From assembly GCA_030619415.1 (NCBI GenBank), contig JAUXBM010000001.1, positions 1 through 21,723 of the forward strand: 21,723 bases of DNA. Direction: 5' to 3'. The first letter of the stretch is position 1. Each line of letters opens with the position of its first letter. The notes below the pieces were generated by a model. That model saw only the letters and a program-made list of their open reading frames with translations. It ran no database searches and was not told where the DNA came from. This stretch comes from Chlorobiota bacterium (GTDB taxonomy: Bacteria; Bacteroidota; Bacteroidia; Bacteroidales; F082). Positions 13,860 to 21,723 of this stretch are shown here, in pieces. The position numbers and the translations under genes were made by a program.

Positions 13860-15482
13860 ATGACAAAAACCAATACGATATTTTATTTATTGATCATCGT
13901 AGCAATTTATGTTATTGGTGCCGTGAATATCGACCTGATGGACAATGATGCCACGCAATATGCAACCATTGCGATGCAAATGGAAGAATCGGGCAATTAC
14001 CTCGAACCGGTCTGGCGCGATTGGGAATACCTTGATAAACCGCCCTTGTTGTTCTGGCTATCTTCCTGGTTTTTCTCGTTGTTTGGAATCAATCATTTTG
14101 CCTACCGGCTTCCTTCCATACTCATTAATATCCTTGGAATATTCTCGACTTATAAACTAGGGAAACGGCTTTACAATGAAAAGACCGGCCTGTATGCTGC
14201 CATCATTTTCGCCAGTACTTTCGGGAACTTTGTTGTTAACCATGACGTGCGGACGGATACCATGCTCATGGGTTTTACTATTTTCAGTATTTGGCAATTG
14301 TATGATTACCTCGAATTTCGACGGGCTAAAAATTTTATTTGGGCATTTATTGGAATCGGGTTGGCCATGTTGACCAAAGGCCCGATCGGTTTGGTGGTTC
14401 CGGTTTTGGCTTTTACCCCTTATCTTATTTTCAAAGGAAAATGGAAGGATCTTTTCCGGCCTGAATGGTTACTGGGTTTGGTGATAATCGCAATTGTACT
14501 GCTCCCAATGACAATTGGTTTATACAACCAGTATGGAATGAAAGGCGTGGAATTTTATTTTTGGACGCAAAGTTTCGGCAGGCTCACGGGCGAAAATTAT
14601 TGGGTGGACAATTCAGGGCCGTTTTTCTTTGTGCATTCTTTCCTCTGGTCATTCATTCCCTGGACAATACTGGCTTTAGTTGCCTACGTCAGGAAGTGGA
14701 TTTCTCTTTTTCAAAAAACCAAAAACAACGAGATTTTAACTTTAAGTGGTATCACCCTTGTTTTTATCGGCATGTCGATGTCGTCTTACAAACTGCCACA
14801 TTATATATATGTCGTGTTTCCACTGGTCGCTATTTTAACAGGCGATTTGATTGCCCGGTCATTTAAGCCGGTTAAATGGGAAGGATTTGGAAAAGCACTT
14901 TATGTTTCCCAGGCCGTTTTCAATATGCTTTTGTGGGTGGGTATAGTACTGACTTTTTTCATTTTCATTGATGCTTCGTGGTGGATTTACCTTGTGACCT
15001 GGTTTATCTTCAGCTATTATTTTTTCACCTCACTAAACAAAGACAGTAAGAATACCAGGATTTTTTCCACAACCGCTATCACGATGCTTGGCGTAGCCTT
15101 TATTTTGAATACGCATTTCTATCCCGGTTTAAATCCTTATCAGGCGGGACCTGTTGCAGGGAGCGATATTAAAGAAAGGGACATTCAACCCAAGTCTTTG
15201 GTGATTTACAAGGCACACCGGCCATCCATGGATTTTTATTCTGAAAGGATTTTACCAAGAGCCAAGACCAAACATGCATTGGATTCTATTCTGGACGCAA
15301 ATAAACCAAAATACATTTTTACCAATCAGCGATGGTTGGAAGAGCTAAATGACCTGGGTATTGAATTTGAAGTAGTTATACCTTATGATGAATTCCACAC
15401 CAGTACACTTACCCTGTCATTCATCAATCCTGCAACAAGGTCAGATGTGCTCAAAAAGAGTTATCTGCTCGAGATAAAATAG
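13860..15482 (+). CDS. ArnT/PMT-like GT-C membrane glycosyltransferase
   Basis: A polytopic inner-membrane protein of 540 residues with about ten or more hydrophobic segments up to roughly residue 420, then a soluble tail of about 120 residues. The first loop holds DLMDNDATQYA (25-35), where the acidic residues fit the catalytic Asp region of GT-C enzymes. It is followed by LDKPPLLFW (58-66), DVRTD (129-133) and LTKGP (171-175), characteristic of the ArnT/PMT_2 family. Such enzymes move a sugar from a polyprenyl-phosphate carrier to lipid A, another glycolipid or protein on the periplasmic side. The acceptor and sugar cannot be told; no arn operon genes are nearby, so polymyxin resistance should not be assumed. 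It is transcribed alone, divergent from one aminopeptidase gene and convergent with aqpZ. Confidence 0.87.
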   Translation: MTKTNTIFYLLIIVAIYVIGAVNIDLMDNDATQYATIAMQMEESGNYLEPVWRDWEYLDKPPLLFWLSSWFFSLFGINHFAYRLPSILINILGIFSTYKLGKRLYNEKTGLYAAIIFASTFGNFVVNHDVRTDTMLMGFTIFSIWQLYDYLEFRRAKNFIWAFIGIGLAMLTKGPIGLVVPVLAFTPYLIFKGKWKDLFRPEWLLGLVIIAIVLLPMTIGLYNQYGMKGVEFYFWTQSFGRLTGENYWVDNSGPFFFVHSFLWSFIPWTILALVAYVRKWISLFQKTKNNEILTLSGITLVFIGMSMSSYKLPHYIYVVFPLVAILTGDLIARSFKPVKWEGFGKALYVSQAVFNMLLWVGIVLTFFIFIDASWWIYLVTWFIFSYYFFTSLNKDSKNTRIFSTTAITMLGVAFILNTHFYPGLNPYQAGPVAGSDIKERDIQPKSLVIYKAHRPSMDFYSERILPRAKTKHALDSILDANKPKYIFTNQRWLEELNDLGIEFEVVIPYDEFHTSTLTLSFINPATRSDVLKKSYLLEIK

Positions 15483-15508
15483 CTTCTTGATCTGTAAATA
15501 CTTTTGCT

Positions 15509-15555
15509 GTTCGAAATTTGCAATTTCGAACCACAGGGTTTTGGATTTACAATCC
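15509..15555. repeat. Two hairpins between convergent genes (REP-like)
   Basis: GTTCGAAATT/AATTTCGAAC (15509-15531, loop TGC) is perfect over ten pairs. GGATT/AATCC (15543-15555, loop TAC) follows. Both have the ATT-NNN-AAT apex seen at 12217-12312. The position between two stop codons would also allow the first to act as a bidirectional transcription stop, though T-runs are poor. Confidence 0.7.
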
Positions 15556-15562
15556 GGCAATA

Positions 15563-16276
15563 TTATTCCGCTTCTTCGCCTTTTGATTCAAACCATTTGT
15601 AAACCACTCCCGCAAGAATGGCGCCGATAATTGGCATAACCCAGAAAAACCATAATTGTGTTAAAGCAATACCATTTCCAAAAATGGCTTCAAAAATAGC
15701 TGGCCCAGTGCTTCTTGCTGGGTTAACCGATGTATTGGTAATTGGAATACTGATCAGGTGAATTAAAGTCAAGGTTAGTCCGATGGCAATTCCCGCAAAT
15801 CCTTTGGGAGCTCTTTTATCGGTGGCACCAAGAATAATAAAAAGGAAAAAGAAAGTCATTAATACCTCAATGACCAGCGCCGACATATAGCTGTAGCCAC
15901 CGGGAGAATGCTCTCCGTAGCCGTTTGAAGCCAATCCTCCTCCATAACCTTCTTGCCCGCTGGCAACATAATACAATGCAGCAGCTGCAACAATAGCTCC
16001 TAAAACCTGGGCTACTATATAAGGTACTAAATCCTTGGCAGGAAATCTGCCACCTGCCCACAATCCAAATGATACTGCCGGGTTAAAATGTCCGCCTGAT
16101 ATGCCGCCAACAGCATAAACCATCGTCAATACAGTCAATCCAAATGCAAGCGCAACACCGAGCAGGCCAATACCCACATCGGGAAAAGCTGCTGCAAAAA
16201 TGGCACTACCGCAACCACCAAATACCAGCCAGAATGTTCCAAAAAATTCTGCACCCAATCGTTTTGTTAAAATCAT
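15563..16276 (-). CDS. aqpZ: Aquaporin Z
   Basis: A membrane channel of 237 residues with six transmembrane helices and two NPA half-helices (65-67 and 185-187), conducting water. The selectivity-filter residues expected from E. coli AqpZ are present: F45, H173, T182 and R188, so this is a water-selective aquaporin rather than a glycerol facilitator. Long stretches such as [37 protein letters not shown] and [12 protein letters not shown] match E. coli AqpZ almost word for word, from memory. A strong AAGGAGG lies 7 bp before the ATG, unusual for this window. It is 37 bp downstream of the second aminopeptidase gene on the same strand, so it may be co-transcribed with it or have its own start. 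Confidence 0.96.
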   Translation of the reverse strand: MILTKRLGAEFFGTFWLVFGGCGSAIFAAAFPDVGIGLLGVALAFGLTVLTMVYAVGGISGGHFNPAVSFGLWAGGRFPAKDLVPYIVAQVLGAIVAAAALYYVASGQEGYGGGLASNGYGEHSPGGYSYMSALVIEVLMTFFFLFIILGATDKRAPKGFAGIAIGLTLTLIHLISIPITNTSVNPARSTGPAIFEAIFGNGIALTQLWFFWVMPIIGAILAGVVYKWFESKGEEAE

Positions 16277-16283
16277 AATTGTT

Positions 16284-16290
16284 CCTCCTT
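16284..16290 (-). promoter_or_regulatory. Strong Shine-Dalgarno of aqpZ
   Basis: On the minus strand this reads AAGGAGG, 7 bp before the aqpZ ATG. It is the strongest ribosome binding site in the window; most other genes here have weak or no such sequence. Confidence 0.75.
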
Positions 16291-16313
16291 GTTGTTTTTA
16301 GTTTGTAATTAAT

Positions 16314-17606
16314 TTATCTATCACTCATTATACTTTCAATGTCATCTGCCTCAATGGGAATATTTTCCATCAAATCCACCGGTCCGTTTTCAGTAACCAG
16401 TATATCATTCTCAATCCTGATGGCAATATTTTCTTCGGGAATGTAAAGACCTGGTTCGCAGGTAAATACCATTCCCGGCTTGATAGGCTCGTCATAACTG
16501 CCCACATCATGCACATCTAGTCCGAGGTAATGAGAAGTACCATGCGGGAAATACTTTTTATGAAGTGGTTTTTCCTTGTCCTGATTTTTCACATCGTCAA
16601 CAGTAAACAAACCCAACTTGATCATTTCGGCCTCCATCATTCTCCAGGCTTCTTCGCTTATTTTTTTGGCCGTGTTTCCGGGAACCAATAATGCTCTTGC
16701 CGCTTTGAAAGTCCGCAGTACTGCATTGTAACATTCTTTTTGCCGCGCTGTAAATTTCCCGTTTACCGGGATGGTCCGGCTCATATCGGCAGAATAATTG
16801 GCATATTCAGCGCCAAAATCCATCAGTAAAAGATCGCCATCGTTACACACTGCATTGTTTTCGATATAATGCAATACCAGCGCATTTGTACCTGAAGCAA
16901 GAATGGGAGCATAACCATGACCGTTTGCGCGGTTGATTGTAAACTCGTGATCTATTTCAGCCTGAATTTCAAATTCGTGAACGCCGGGTTTTGTAAAGCG
17001 CATTACCCTTTCAAACCCTTTCCTGGTGATATCACAGGCTTTTTTCAGCAACTCAACTTCCAAACCGGATTTAATTGTTCTCAACTGAGCCATCAGCGGA
17101 GCCGCCCGTTCCAATTTGTACAACGGGTATTTTTCTTTGAAATCGTTGATAAACCGGATATTTCTATCGGGCACTTCGTTGAATGATTTTACATATTCAT
17201 TTGAATTAAAAAATACCTGGTCGGCATTTACAAGTACCTCGCGCAACGACAATTCAAAATCATCCACCCAATAAGCATTTTCGATTCCAGAAATTTTACC
17301 GGCTTCCTTCTTTGTGTATTTATGTCCATCGTAAGTGGCAATTCGTTCATTTGTCACAAGCAAGAAAATTGCCTCTTTTAGTTTTTTATTCGAACAATCA
17401 GGCGCCAACAATAAAATACTTTTTTCCTGGTCTATTCCTGACAAATAGAAAAAATCGCTCTGCTGCCTGAAAGGGAAAAATTGATCTCCGTTTCTTGGAA
17501 ACTGATCATTTGATTGGAATATCGCAACACTGTTTTTTGGCAAAAGGTCCACAAACCGTTTCCTGTTGTTTTTGAACAGTTTATTATTGATGGGGGTATG
17601 CCTCAT
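16314..17606 (-). CDS. pepP: Xaa-Pro aminopeptidase (M24B, PepP type, second copy)
   Basis: A protein of 430 residues with an AMP_N domain (about 8-140; FFPFRQQSDFFYLSG at 43-57) and a pita-bread peptidase domain. The five metal ligands are D263 in MDFGAE, D274 in SADMSRT, H355 in FPHGTSH, E384 in CEPGLY and E399 in AIRIENDIL. The length and motifs fit E. coli-type PepP, a dinuclear manganese enzyme of the cytoplasm. It is closer to classical PepP than the gene at 12329-13750, which has a longer C-terminal half. No signal peptide is seen. It is divergent from sdhC with 130 bp between, and followed after 37 bp by aqpZ on the same strand. Confidence 0.93.
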   Translation of the reverse strand: MRHTPINNKLFKNNRKRFVDLLPKNSVAIFQSNDQFPRNGDQFFPFRQQSDFFYLSGIDQEKSILLLAPDCSNKKLKEAIFLLVTNERIATYDGHKYTKKEAGKISGIENAYWVDDFELSLREVLVNADQVFFNSNEYVKSFNEVPDRNIRFINDFKEKYPLYKLERAAPLMAQLRTIKSGLEVELLKKACDITRKGFERVMRFTKPGVHEFEIQAEIDHEFTINRANGHGYAPILASGTNALVLHYIENNAVCNDGDLLLMDFGAEYANYSADMSRTIPVNGKFTARQKECYNAVLRTFKAARALLVPGNTAKKISEEAWRMMEAEMIKLGLFTVDDVKNQDKEKPLHKKYFPHGTSHYLGLDVHDVGSYDEPIKPGMVFTCEPGLYIPEENIAIRIENDILVTENGPVDLMENIPIEADDIESIMSDR

Positions 17607-17669
17607 ATGACAGTCAAATTAGAATTATTATAAATAATTTAGACGAAGGTTTGGCAATAATTACTTTAA

Positions 17670-17677
17670 TATATTTG
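17670..17677 (+). promoter_or_regulatory. Candidate -7 promoter box for sdhCAB
   Basis: TATATTTG matches TAnnTTTG exactly. A TTG ends 16 bp upstream (17651-17653), somewhat closer than the standard spacing. The leader to the sdhC start would be about 53 nt. Confidence 0.4.
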
Positions 17678-17736
17678 TTGGTTACTAGCAAAAATAACAA
17701 TTTCGCTTGACATAAACCTGGTAAATACTTATTGAT

Positions 17737-18399
17737 ATGAGCAGTAGATTTTACTCTTCTTTAACCAAGAAGTATGTGATGTCGTTGGCCGGACTATTCC
17801 TTCTGAGTTTCCTGCTGGTGCATTTATTAATTAACCTGTTGTTATTGTTTGACGATTCGCGGTATTTGTTCAACGAGGCTGCCCATTTTATGGGAACCAA
17901 TCCGCTTATTCAGACTTTTCAGTGGGTGCTTTTTGGAGGATTTATCGTACACATGATTTTTGGTGTGATCCTTCAGATACAGAACTGGATGGCCCGTCCG
18001 AAAGGGTACAAAAAGAAAAACGCTTCCGAAGAGAATTATTTTTCTAAATTCATGATTTACACGGGAATTATCGTAGGTATATTCCTTGTAATCCATCTGT
18101 TTAACTTTTTTGTTTTAAAAATGTCAGGACAGGTTCCTGAATTTTCGGGGCATGAAGGCACCGAAGACATGGGATGGTTGGTTTTCGATTTGTTCCAGAA
18201 TGGTGGTTACGTAATCTTTTATGTGGTGGCTATCCTGTTTTTGGGCTTTCACATTGATCATGCTTTCCAGTCGGCATTGCAATCCCTTGGGTTAAATCAT
18301 CCGAAATACACACCTTTCTTCAAAGTTGTAAGCCGATTGCTGGCCATTTTCATTGCTCTCGGTTATATTAGTATTCCTCTTGTTATATATTTCAAATAA
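17737..18399 (+). CDS. sdhC: Succinate dehydrogenase/fumarate reductase cytochrome b subunit
   Basis: The membrane anchor of the succinate:quinone oxidoreductase, 220 residues with five hydrophobic helices (about 15-37, 58-80, 105-127, 157-179, 197-219). It belongs to the single-subunit diheme cytochrome b type found in Bacteroidota, Wolinella and Bacillus. Candidate axial heme ligands, one per helix, are H29, H72, H120 and H172 or H175, fitting the four-histidine pattern of Wolinella FrdC. It hands electrons between the Fe-S subunit and (mena)quinone. It is the first gene of the operon C-A-B; sdhA follows after 9 bp. Whether the complex mainly oxidises succinate or reduces fumarate cannot be decided from sequence. 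Confidence 0.94.
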   Translation: MSSRFYSSLTKKYVMSLAGLFLLSFLLVHLLINLLLLFDDSRYLFNEAAHFMGTNPLIQTFQWVLFGGFIVHMIFGVILQIQNWMARPKGYKKKNASEENYFSKFMIYTGIIVGIFLVIHLFNFFVLKMSGQVPEFSGHEGTEDMGWLVFDLFQNGGYVIFYVVAILFLGFHIDHAFQSALQSLGLNHPKYTPFFKVVSRLLAIFIALGYISIPLVIYFK

Positions 18400-18408
18400 C
18401 TGAAAGAC

Positions 18409-20328
18409 ATGGCAAAACTAGATTCCAAAATTCCAAAAGGCCCGTTGGCAGAAAAGTGGTCGAAGTACAAATCCACGATGAAGCTGGTTAATCCGGCCAA
18501 TAAAAAGAAACTTGATATAATTCTTGTGGGAAGCGGGCTATCCGGATCCGCAGCAGCTTCAACACTTGGTGAATTGGGCTATAATGTTAAGGTTTTTTGT
18601 TTTCAGGATACTCCGCGACGGGCGCACTCTGTTGCAGCCCAGGGAGGTATTAATGCAACAAAAAATTATAAAAATGATGGTGACAGCGATTACCGTTTGT
18701 TTTACGATATGATTAAAGGTGGTGATTACAGGGCCAGGGAAGCAAATGTTTACCGGGCAGCCGAAGTTAGTAATGCCACCATTGATCAATTGACAGCTCA
18801 GGGTGTACCCTTTGCCAGGGAATATGGCGGAACATTAGATAATCGCTCTTTCGGCGGGGTTCAGGTTTCAAGGACATTTTATGCCAAAGGGCAAACCGGC
18901 CAACAATGTTTGTTAGGCGCTTATTCAGGTTTAAGCCGTCAGATAAAAAAAGGCACTGTAACCATGTACAGCCGGCGTGAAATGCTCGAGCTGGTTGTTA
19001 TTGACGGCAAGGCCAGGGGGATTATTACAAGAAACCTGGTTACCGGCGAATTGGAAAGGCATGCAGGCCATACAGTAATTCTTGCAACCGGTGGCTATGG
19101 AACCATTTATTATCTTTCAACATTGGCTGTCAACTCAAATGCATCTGCGGCCTGGGCAGCTTATAAAAAAGGGGCATTTTTCGGAAACCCAGGTTTTATT
19201 CAAATCCATCCGTCCAGTATTCCGGTTTTGAATGAGTACCAGGCAAAACTAACTTTGATGTCCGAATCATTGAGGAACGATGGCAGGATTTGGGTTCCGA
19301 AGAAAAAGGAAGATAAAAGACATGCCAATGAAATCCCTGAAGGTGAAAGGGATTATTATCTTGAAAGAAGGTATCCTGCCTTTGGAAACCTGGTGCCAAG
19401 AGATGTTGCTTCGAGGGCTGCAAAAGAGAGGTGCGATGCCGGTTACGGAGTTGGCGATACCGGCCTTGCCGTAAATCTTGATTTTAAAGACGCCATTGCC
19501 AAACAAGGGAAAAAGGCTATTGAGGATAAGTATGGAAACCTTTTCGAAATGTATGAAAAAATTACAGGTATCAACCCTTATGATGAACCGATGCGCATTT
19601 ATCCGTCAGGGCATTATACGATGGGCGGCCTTTGGGTTGATTATGAACTGATGACTACCATCCCGGGTTTGTTTGCTATTGGCGAATCAAATTTTTCTGA
19701 CCATGGTGCAAACCGTCTTGGGGCAAGTTCGTTGATGCAATGTGCAGGTGATGGCTATTTTGTGATTTCAAATACCATTGGTAACTTTTTGTCGGGTGAG
19801 ATCAGGACTCCAAAAATTTCGACTGATGCTCCTGAATTTGAAAAAGCAGAAAAGGATGTAACGGGAAAAATTAAAAAATTATTCGCGGTTAACGGTAAAC
19901 AAACTGTTACTTCTTTCCATAAACGCCTTGGTAAAATTATGTGGGATTACTCTGGGATGTCCAGAAATGAAGAAGGGCTGAAGAAAGCTCTCAAATTTAT
20001 TGATGAATTGAAAGAAGAATTCTGGAAAGATGTGAAGGTACCTGGTACAAATAATGAAATTAACCAGGAACTTGAAAAAGCAGGAAGAGTAGCCGACTAT
20101 TTTGGTTTGGCAAAACTGATAGTAATAGATGCGTTAAACCGTGGTGAGTCGTGTGGTGCCCATTTCAGGGAAGAAAGCCAGACCCCTACGGGCGAAGCAA
20201 AACGTGATGATGCTAACTATTCTTATGTTTCGGTTTGGGAATATAAGGGAGATGAGCAGGAACCACAATTGCGCAAGGAGGCGTTGAATTATGAGTTTGT
20301 TGAAGTGAAGGAAAGGGATTATAAGTAA
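18409..20328 (+). CDS. sdhA: Succinate dehydrogenase/fumarate reductase flavoprotein subunit
   Basis: The catalytic subunit, 639 residues, interconverting succinate and fumarate. The FAD-binding Rossmann motif is [11 protein letters not shown] (40-50). H73 in [10 protein letters not shown] is the covalent FAD attachment site. Substrate-site residues are visible in QIHPSS (H267), PRDVASR (R331, R336) and GHYTMGG (H402). [18 protein letters not shown] (425-442) closes the FAD site. The C-terminal domain (about 460-639) is intact. The length fits the group whose anchor is a single cytochrome b. It starts 9 bp after sdhC. The gap to sdhB is longer (72 bp), AT-rich, and holds a direct repeat ATTGATTATT (20343 and 20373) without a convincing terminator. 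Confidence 0.96.
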   Translation: MAKLDSKIPKGPLAEKWSKYKSTMKLVNPANKKKLDIILVGSGLSGSAAASTLGELGYNVKVFCFQDTPRRAHSVAAQGGINATKNYKNDGDSDYRLFYDMIKGGDYRAREANVYRAAEVSNATIDQLTAQGVPFAREYGGTLDNRSFGGVQVSRTFYAKGQTGQQCLLGAYSGLSRQIKKGTVTMYSRREMLELVVIDGKARGIITRNLVTGELERHAGHTVILATGGYGTIYYLSTLAVNSNASAAWAAYKKGAFFGNPGFIQIHPSSIPVLNEYQAKLTLMSESLRNDGRIWVPKKKEDKRHANEIPEGERDYYLERRYPAFGNLVPRDVASRAAKERCDAGYGVGDTGLAVNLDFKDAIAKQGKKAIEDKYGNLFEMYEKITGINPYDEPMRIYPSGHYTMGGLWVDYELMTTIPGLFAIGESNFSDHGANRLGASSLMQCAGDGYFVISNTIGNFLSGEIRTPKISTDAPEFEKAEKDVTGKIKKLFAVNGKQTVTSFHKRLGKIMWDYSGMSRNEEGLKKALKFIDELKEEFWKDVKVPGTNNEINQELEKAGRVADYFGLAKLIVIDALNRGESCGAHFREESQTPTGEAKRDDANYSYVSVWEYKGDEQEPQLRKEALNYEFVEVKERDYK

Positions 20329-20400
20329 TTTTTAATTTTTTGATTGATTATTAAAAAAGCATTTAACTGTTAATTGATTATTGATAAAACAAATAATCTA

Positions 20401-21141
20401 ATGAATATAAAACTAAAAATCTGGCGTCAAAAAAATGCTAAAGCAAAGGGTAAATTTGTAAACTATAATTTAGATAATGTTTCACCCGAAATGTCATTTC
20501 TTGAAATGCTTGACGCATTGAATAATAAACTGATAATAGAAGGTGATGAACCTGTTGCATTTGAGCACGATTGCCGCGAAGGTATTTGTGGGTGCTGCAG
20601 TTTATATATAAACGGAACACCTCATGGGCCAGGTGAGAAAAGTACAACCTGCGAGTTGCACATGCGGTCTTTCAAAGATGGCCATACCATTGTGATTGAG
20701 CCCTGGCGTTCAAGAGCATTTCCTGTGATGAAAGATTTAATTGTCGATAGAAATGCATTTGATAAAATAATTGCAGCCGGTGGCTTTATTTCCATAGATG
20801 CAGGTTCAAGTCAGGATTCAAATGCGGTTTTAGTTAATAAAGAAAAGGCTGACGAAGCATTTATTTCGGCTAGTTGTATTGGTTGTGGTGCTTGTGTCGC
20901 GGCCTGTAAAAATGCTTCCGCAATGTTGTTTGTATCGGCCAAGGTTTCTCAGTTTGCTTTGCTTCCACAAGGAAGGGTGGAAGCTGTGGAAAGGGTTCAG
21001 TCCATGGTAGCTAAAATGGATGAACTTGGTTTTGGTAATTGTACAAATACTTATGCCTGTGAAGCCGTATGCCCGAAAGGGATTTCTGTAACAAATATTG
21101 CACGGATGAACAGGGAGTTTTTAGCGGCAAAGATTTCTTAA
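20401..21141 (+). CDS. sdhB: Succinate dehydrogenase/fumarate reductase iron-sulfur subunit
   Basis: The electron-transfer subunit, 246 residues from the ATG at 20401; an in-frame TTG at 20374 is less likely. The N-terminal ferredoxin domain carries the [2Fe-2S] ligands C58, C63, C66 and C84 (CREGICGCC, then TTCEL). The C-terminal domain has [11 protein letters not shown] (C159, C162, C165, C169) and [12 protein letters not shown] (C214, C220, C224). C159, C162, C165 and C224 bind [4Fe-4S]; C169, C214 and C220 bind [3Fe-4S], the family pattern. The complex then carries electrons from FAD to the hemes and quinone. Last gene of the operon, followed 23 bp later by a strong terminator. Confidence 0.96.
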   Translation: MNIKLKIWRQKNAKAKGKFVNYNLDNVSPEMSFLEMLDALNNKLIIEGDEPVAFEHDCREGICGCCSLYINGTPHGPGEKSTTCELHMRSFKDGHTIVIEPWRSRAFPVMKDLIVDRNAFDKIIAAGGFISIDAGSSQDSNAVLVNKEKADEAFISASCIGCGACVAACKNASAMLFVSAKVSQFALLPQGRVEAVERVQSMVAKMDELGFGNCTNTYACEAVCPKGISVTNIARMNREFLAAKIS

Positions 21142-21164
21142 AACTTACCAAAAACTAATAGTCA

Positions 21165-21195
21165 AAGGTGCCGGAGAATTCCGGCGCCTTTTTTT
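21165..21195 (+). terminator. Intrinsic terminator of sdhCAB
   Basis: AAGGTGCCGGA (21165-21175), loop GAAT, then TCCGGCGCCTT (21180-21190): 11 pairs with one T-G, followed by a T-run to 21195. It starts 23 bp after the sdhB stop. Confidence 0.93.
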
Positions 21196-21204
21196 AGAAA
21201 AAAC

Positions 21205-21281
21205 CTTCCAGAGTCTGCAAGACCTGGAAGAGTTTGAGTTCGCACAGACTCTTCCAGGTCCGCATATGCAGACTCTGGAAG
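21205..21281. repeat. Nested palindromic element with CTTCCAG/CTGGAAG arms
   Basis: Outer arms CTTCCAGAGTCTGCA (21205-21219) and TGCAGACTCTGGAAG (21267-21281) are perfect complements over 15 bp. Inner arms ACCTGGAAGAGT (21222-21233) and ACTCTTCCAGGT (21248-21259) pair over 12 bp around a 14-nt loop. The CTTCCAG core occurs four times in alternating orientation, so two smaller local hairpins could form instead. The same core appears at 12217-12239. Probably a REP/BIME-type element rather than a second terminator. Confidence 0.8.
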
Positions 21282-21443
21282 TTCTTCTGACAATCCATAC
21301 TTCAACTCCACCCAATGCACCCAATGCATCTTCTGCAACAACATATTCCTTCTCCAACTTCCAAAATTCCATTACTCCGCTATTCTAAAACTCCCCTCTT
21401 CCAATCCCTCTAATTTCATACTTTTACTCCTCCAAATTTATCC

Positions 21444-21723
21444 ATGCAATTCAACTCAATCATCGGCCAGGAAAGTGTTAAAAACAGACTTTTAACCAGC
21501 ATTCGCGAAAACCGTGTGGCACATACCCAGTTGTTTCTTGGTCCGGAAGGAAGCGGATCGTTTGCCCTGGCAATTGCATTTGCCCAGTACATTAATTGTA
21601 CCCATCGATCGGAGACTGATAGTTGCGGCACTTGTCCTTCATGTGTGAAGTATCAAAAATTCTCCCACCCCGATTTGCATTTTTTCTTTCCCACAACAAC
21701 AAATAATTCGGTAAAAAAGGATC
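21444..21723 (+). CDS. holB: DNA polymerase III delta' subunit, N-terminal part (3' end outside window)
   Basis: The first 93 residues of the clamp-loader subunit delta'. It begins MQFNSIIGQESVKNRLLTSI, a typical opening for delta' and related AAA+ clamp-loader proteins. RVAHTQLFLGPEGSGSFALA follows. This is the P-loop position, but Ser stands where an active ATPase has Lys, as expected for the ATP-independent delta' subunit. Four cysteines (C53, C63, C66, C69; C-x9-C-x2-C-x2-C) form the zinc module. HPDLHFFFP follows. The upstream 160 bp are strikingly C+T-rich and hold a 9-bp tandem repeat at 21309-21326. The gene is cut by the window edge. Confidence 0.9.
   Translation, partial: MQFNSIIGQESVKNRLLTSIRENRVAHTQLFLGPEGSGSFALAIAFAQYINCTHRSETDSCGTCPSCVKYQKFSHPDLHFFFPTTTNNSVKKD

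Noticed and set aside
13860..15482. Polymyxin-resistance ArnT
   Set aside because: Only the general GT-C/PMT_2 pattern is seen and no arn biosynthesis genes are present, so the specific role cannot be supported.
20343..20382. Direct repeat ATTGATTATT between sdhA and sdhB as a regulatory site or start of an array
   Set aside because: Only two short AT-rich copies within a low-complexity operon gap; no further units, so not a CRISPR and probably chance.
21145..21372. Minus-strand open frame across the sdhB 3' spacer
   Set aside because: It runs through the terminator and the palindromic element and has no recognisable domain. At most its first part is a gene remnant.

Overview
The window looks like a chromosomal segment of a member of the phylum Bacteroidota, probably a free-living Bacteroidia lineage; I cannot name a genus. 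The support is GldH, a Bacteroidota-specific lipoprotein; a secreted subtilase ending in a type IX secretion (T9SS) sorting domain; the single-cytochrome succinate dehydrogenase/fumarate reductase in the order C-A-B; a RicT/PSP1 protein beside GldH; several TAnnTTTG-type -7 boxes; and mostly weak Shine-Dalgarno sequences. No rRNA, tRNA, CRISPR array, prophage or insertion sequence was seen.

Left part (1-5886): the 3' end of guanylate kinase (gmk), an MDR-family oxidoreductase and nadD run rightwards. They converge on a leftward ricT-gldH-mrcA operon (Fe-S PSP1 protein, gliding-type lipoprotein, class A penicillin-binding protein).

Stress or metal module (about 6040-7620): an ECF sigma factor, a small soluble zinc-binding anti-sigma factor (ZAS) and an exported peptide of 150 residues with eight cysteines, all in KCG context and five in EGKCG, closed by a strong intrinsic terminator. 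The peptide resembles HvfA/bufferin-type precursors, whose EGKCG cysteines are rebuilt by MNIO (DUF692) enzymes into copper-binding oxazolone/thioamide groups. No maturase gene lies in the window, so it is either an orphan precursor or a plain thiol-rich metal-binding peptide. This is the most interesting locus here.

Middle (7621-12328): a gene-free stretch of 540 bp with two strong hairpins, a T9SS-exported S8 peptidase of 893 residues, a class II Fic protein whose catalytic histidine is replaced by glutamine, and a 360-bp spacer packed with small hairpins.

Right part (12329-21723): two M24 Xaa-Pro aminopeptidases surround an ArnT-like membrane glycosyltransferase and an AqpZ aquaporin. The sdhCAB operon follows and ends in a clear terminator, then a nested palindromic element, then the 5' end of holB. 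Hairpins with the apex ATT-NNN-AAT recur at 12217-12312 and 15509-15555. The CTTCCAG/CTGGAAG arm recurs at 12217 and 21205, suggesting dispersed REP-like elements.
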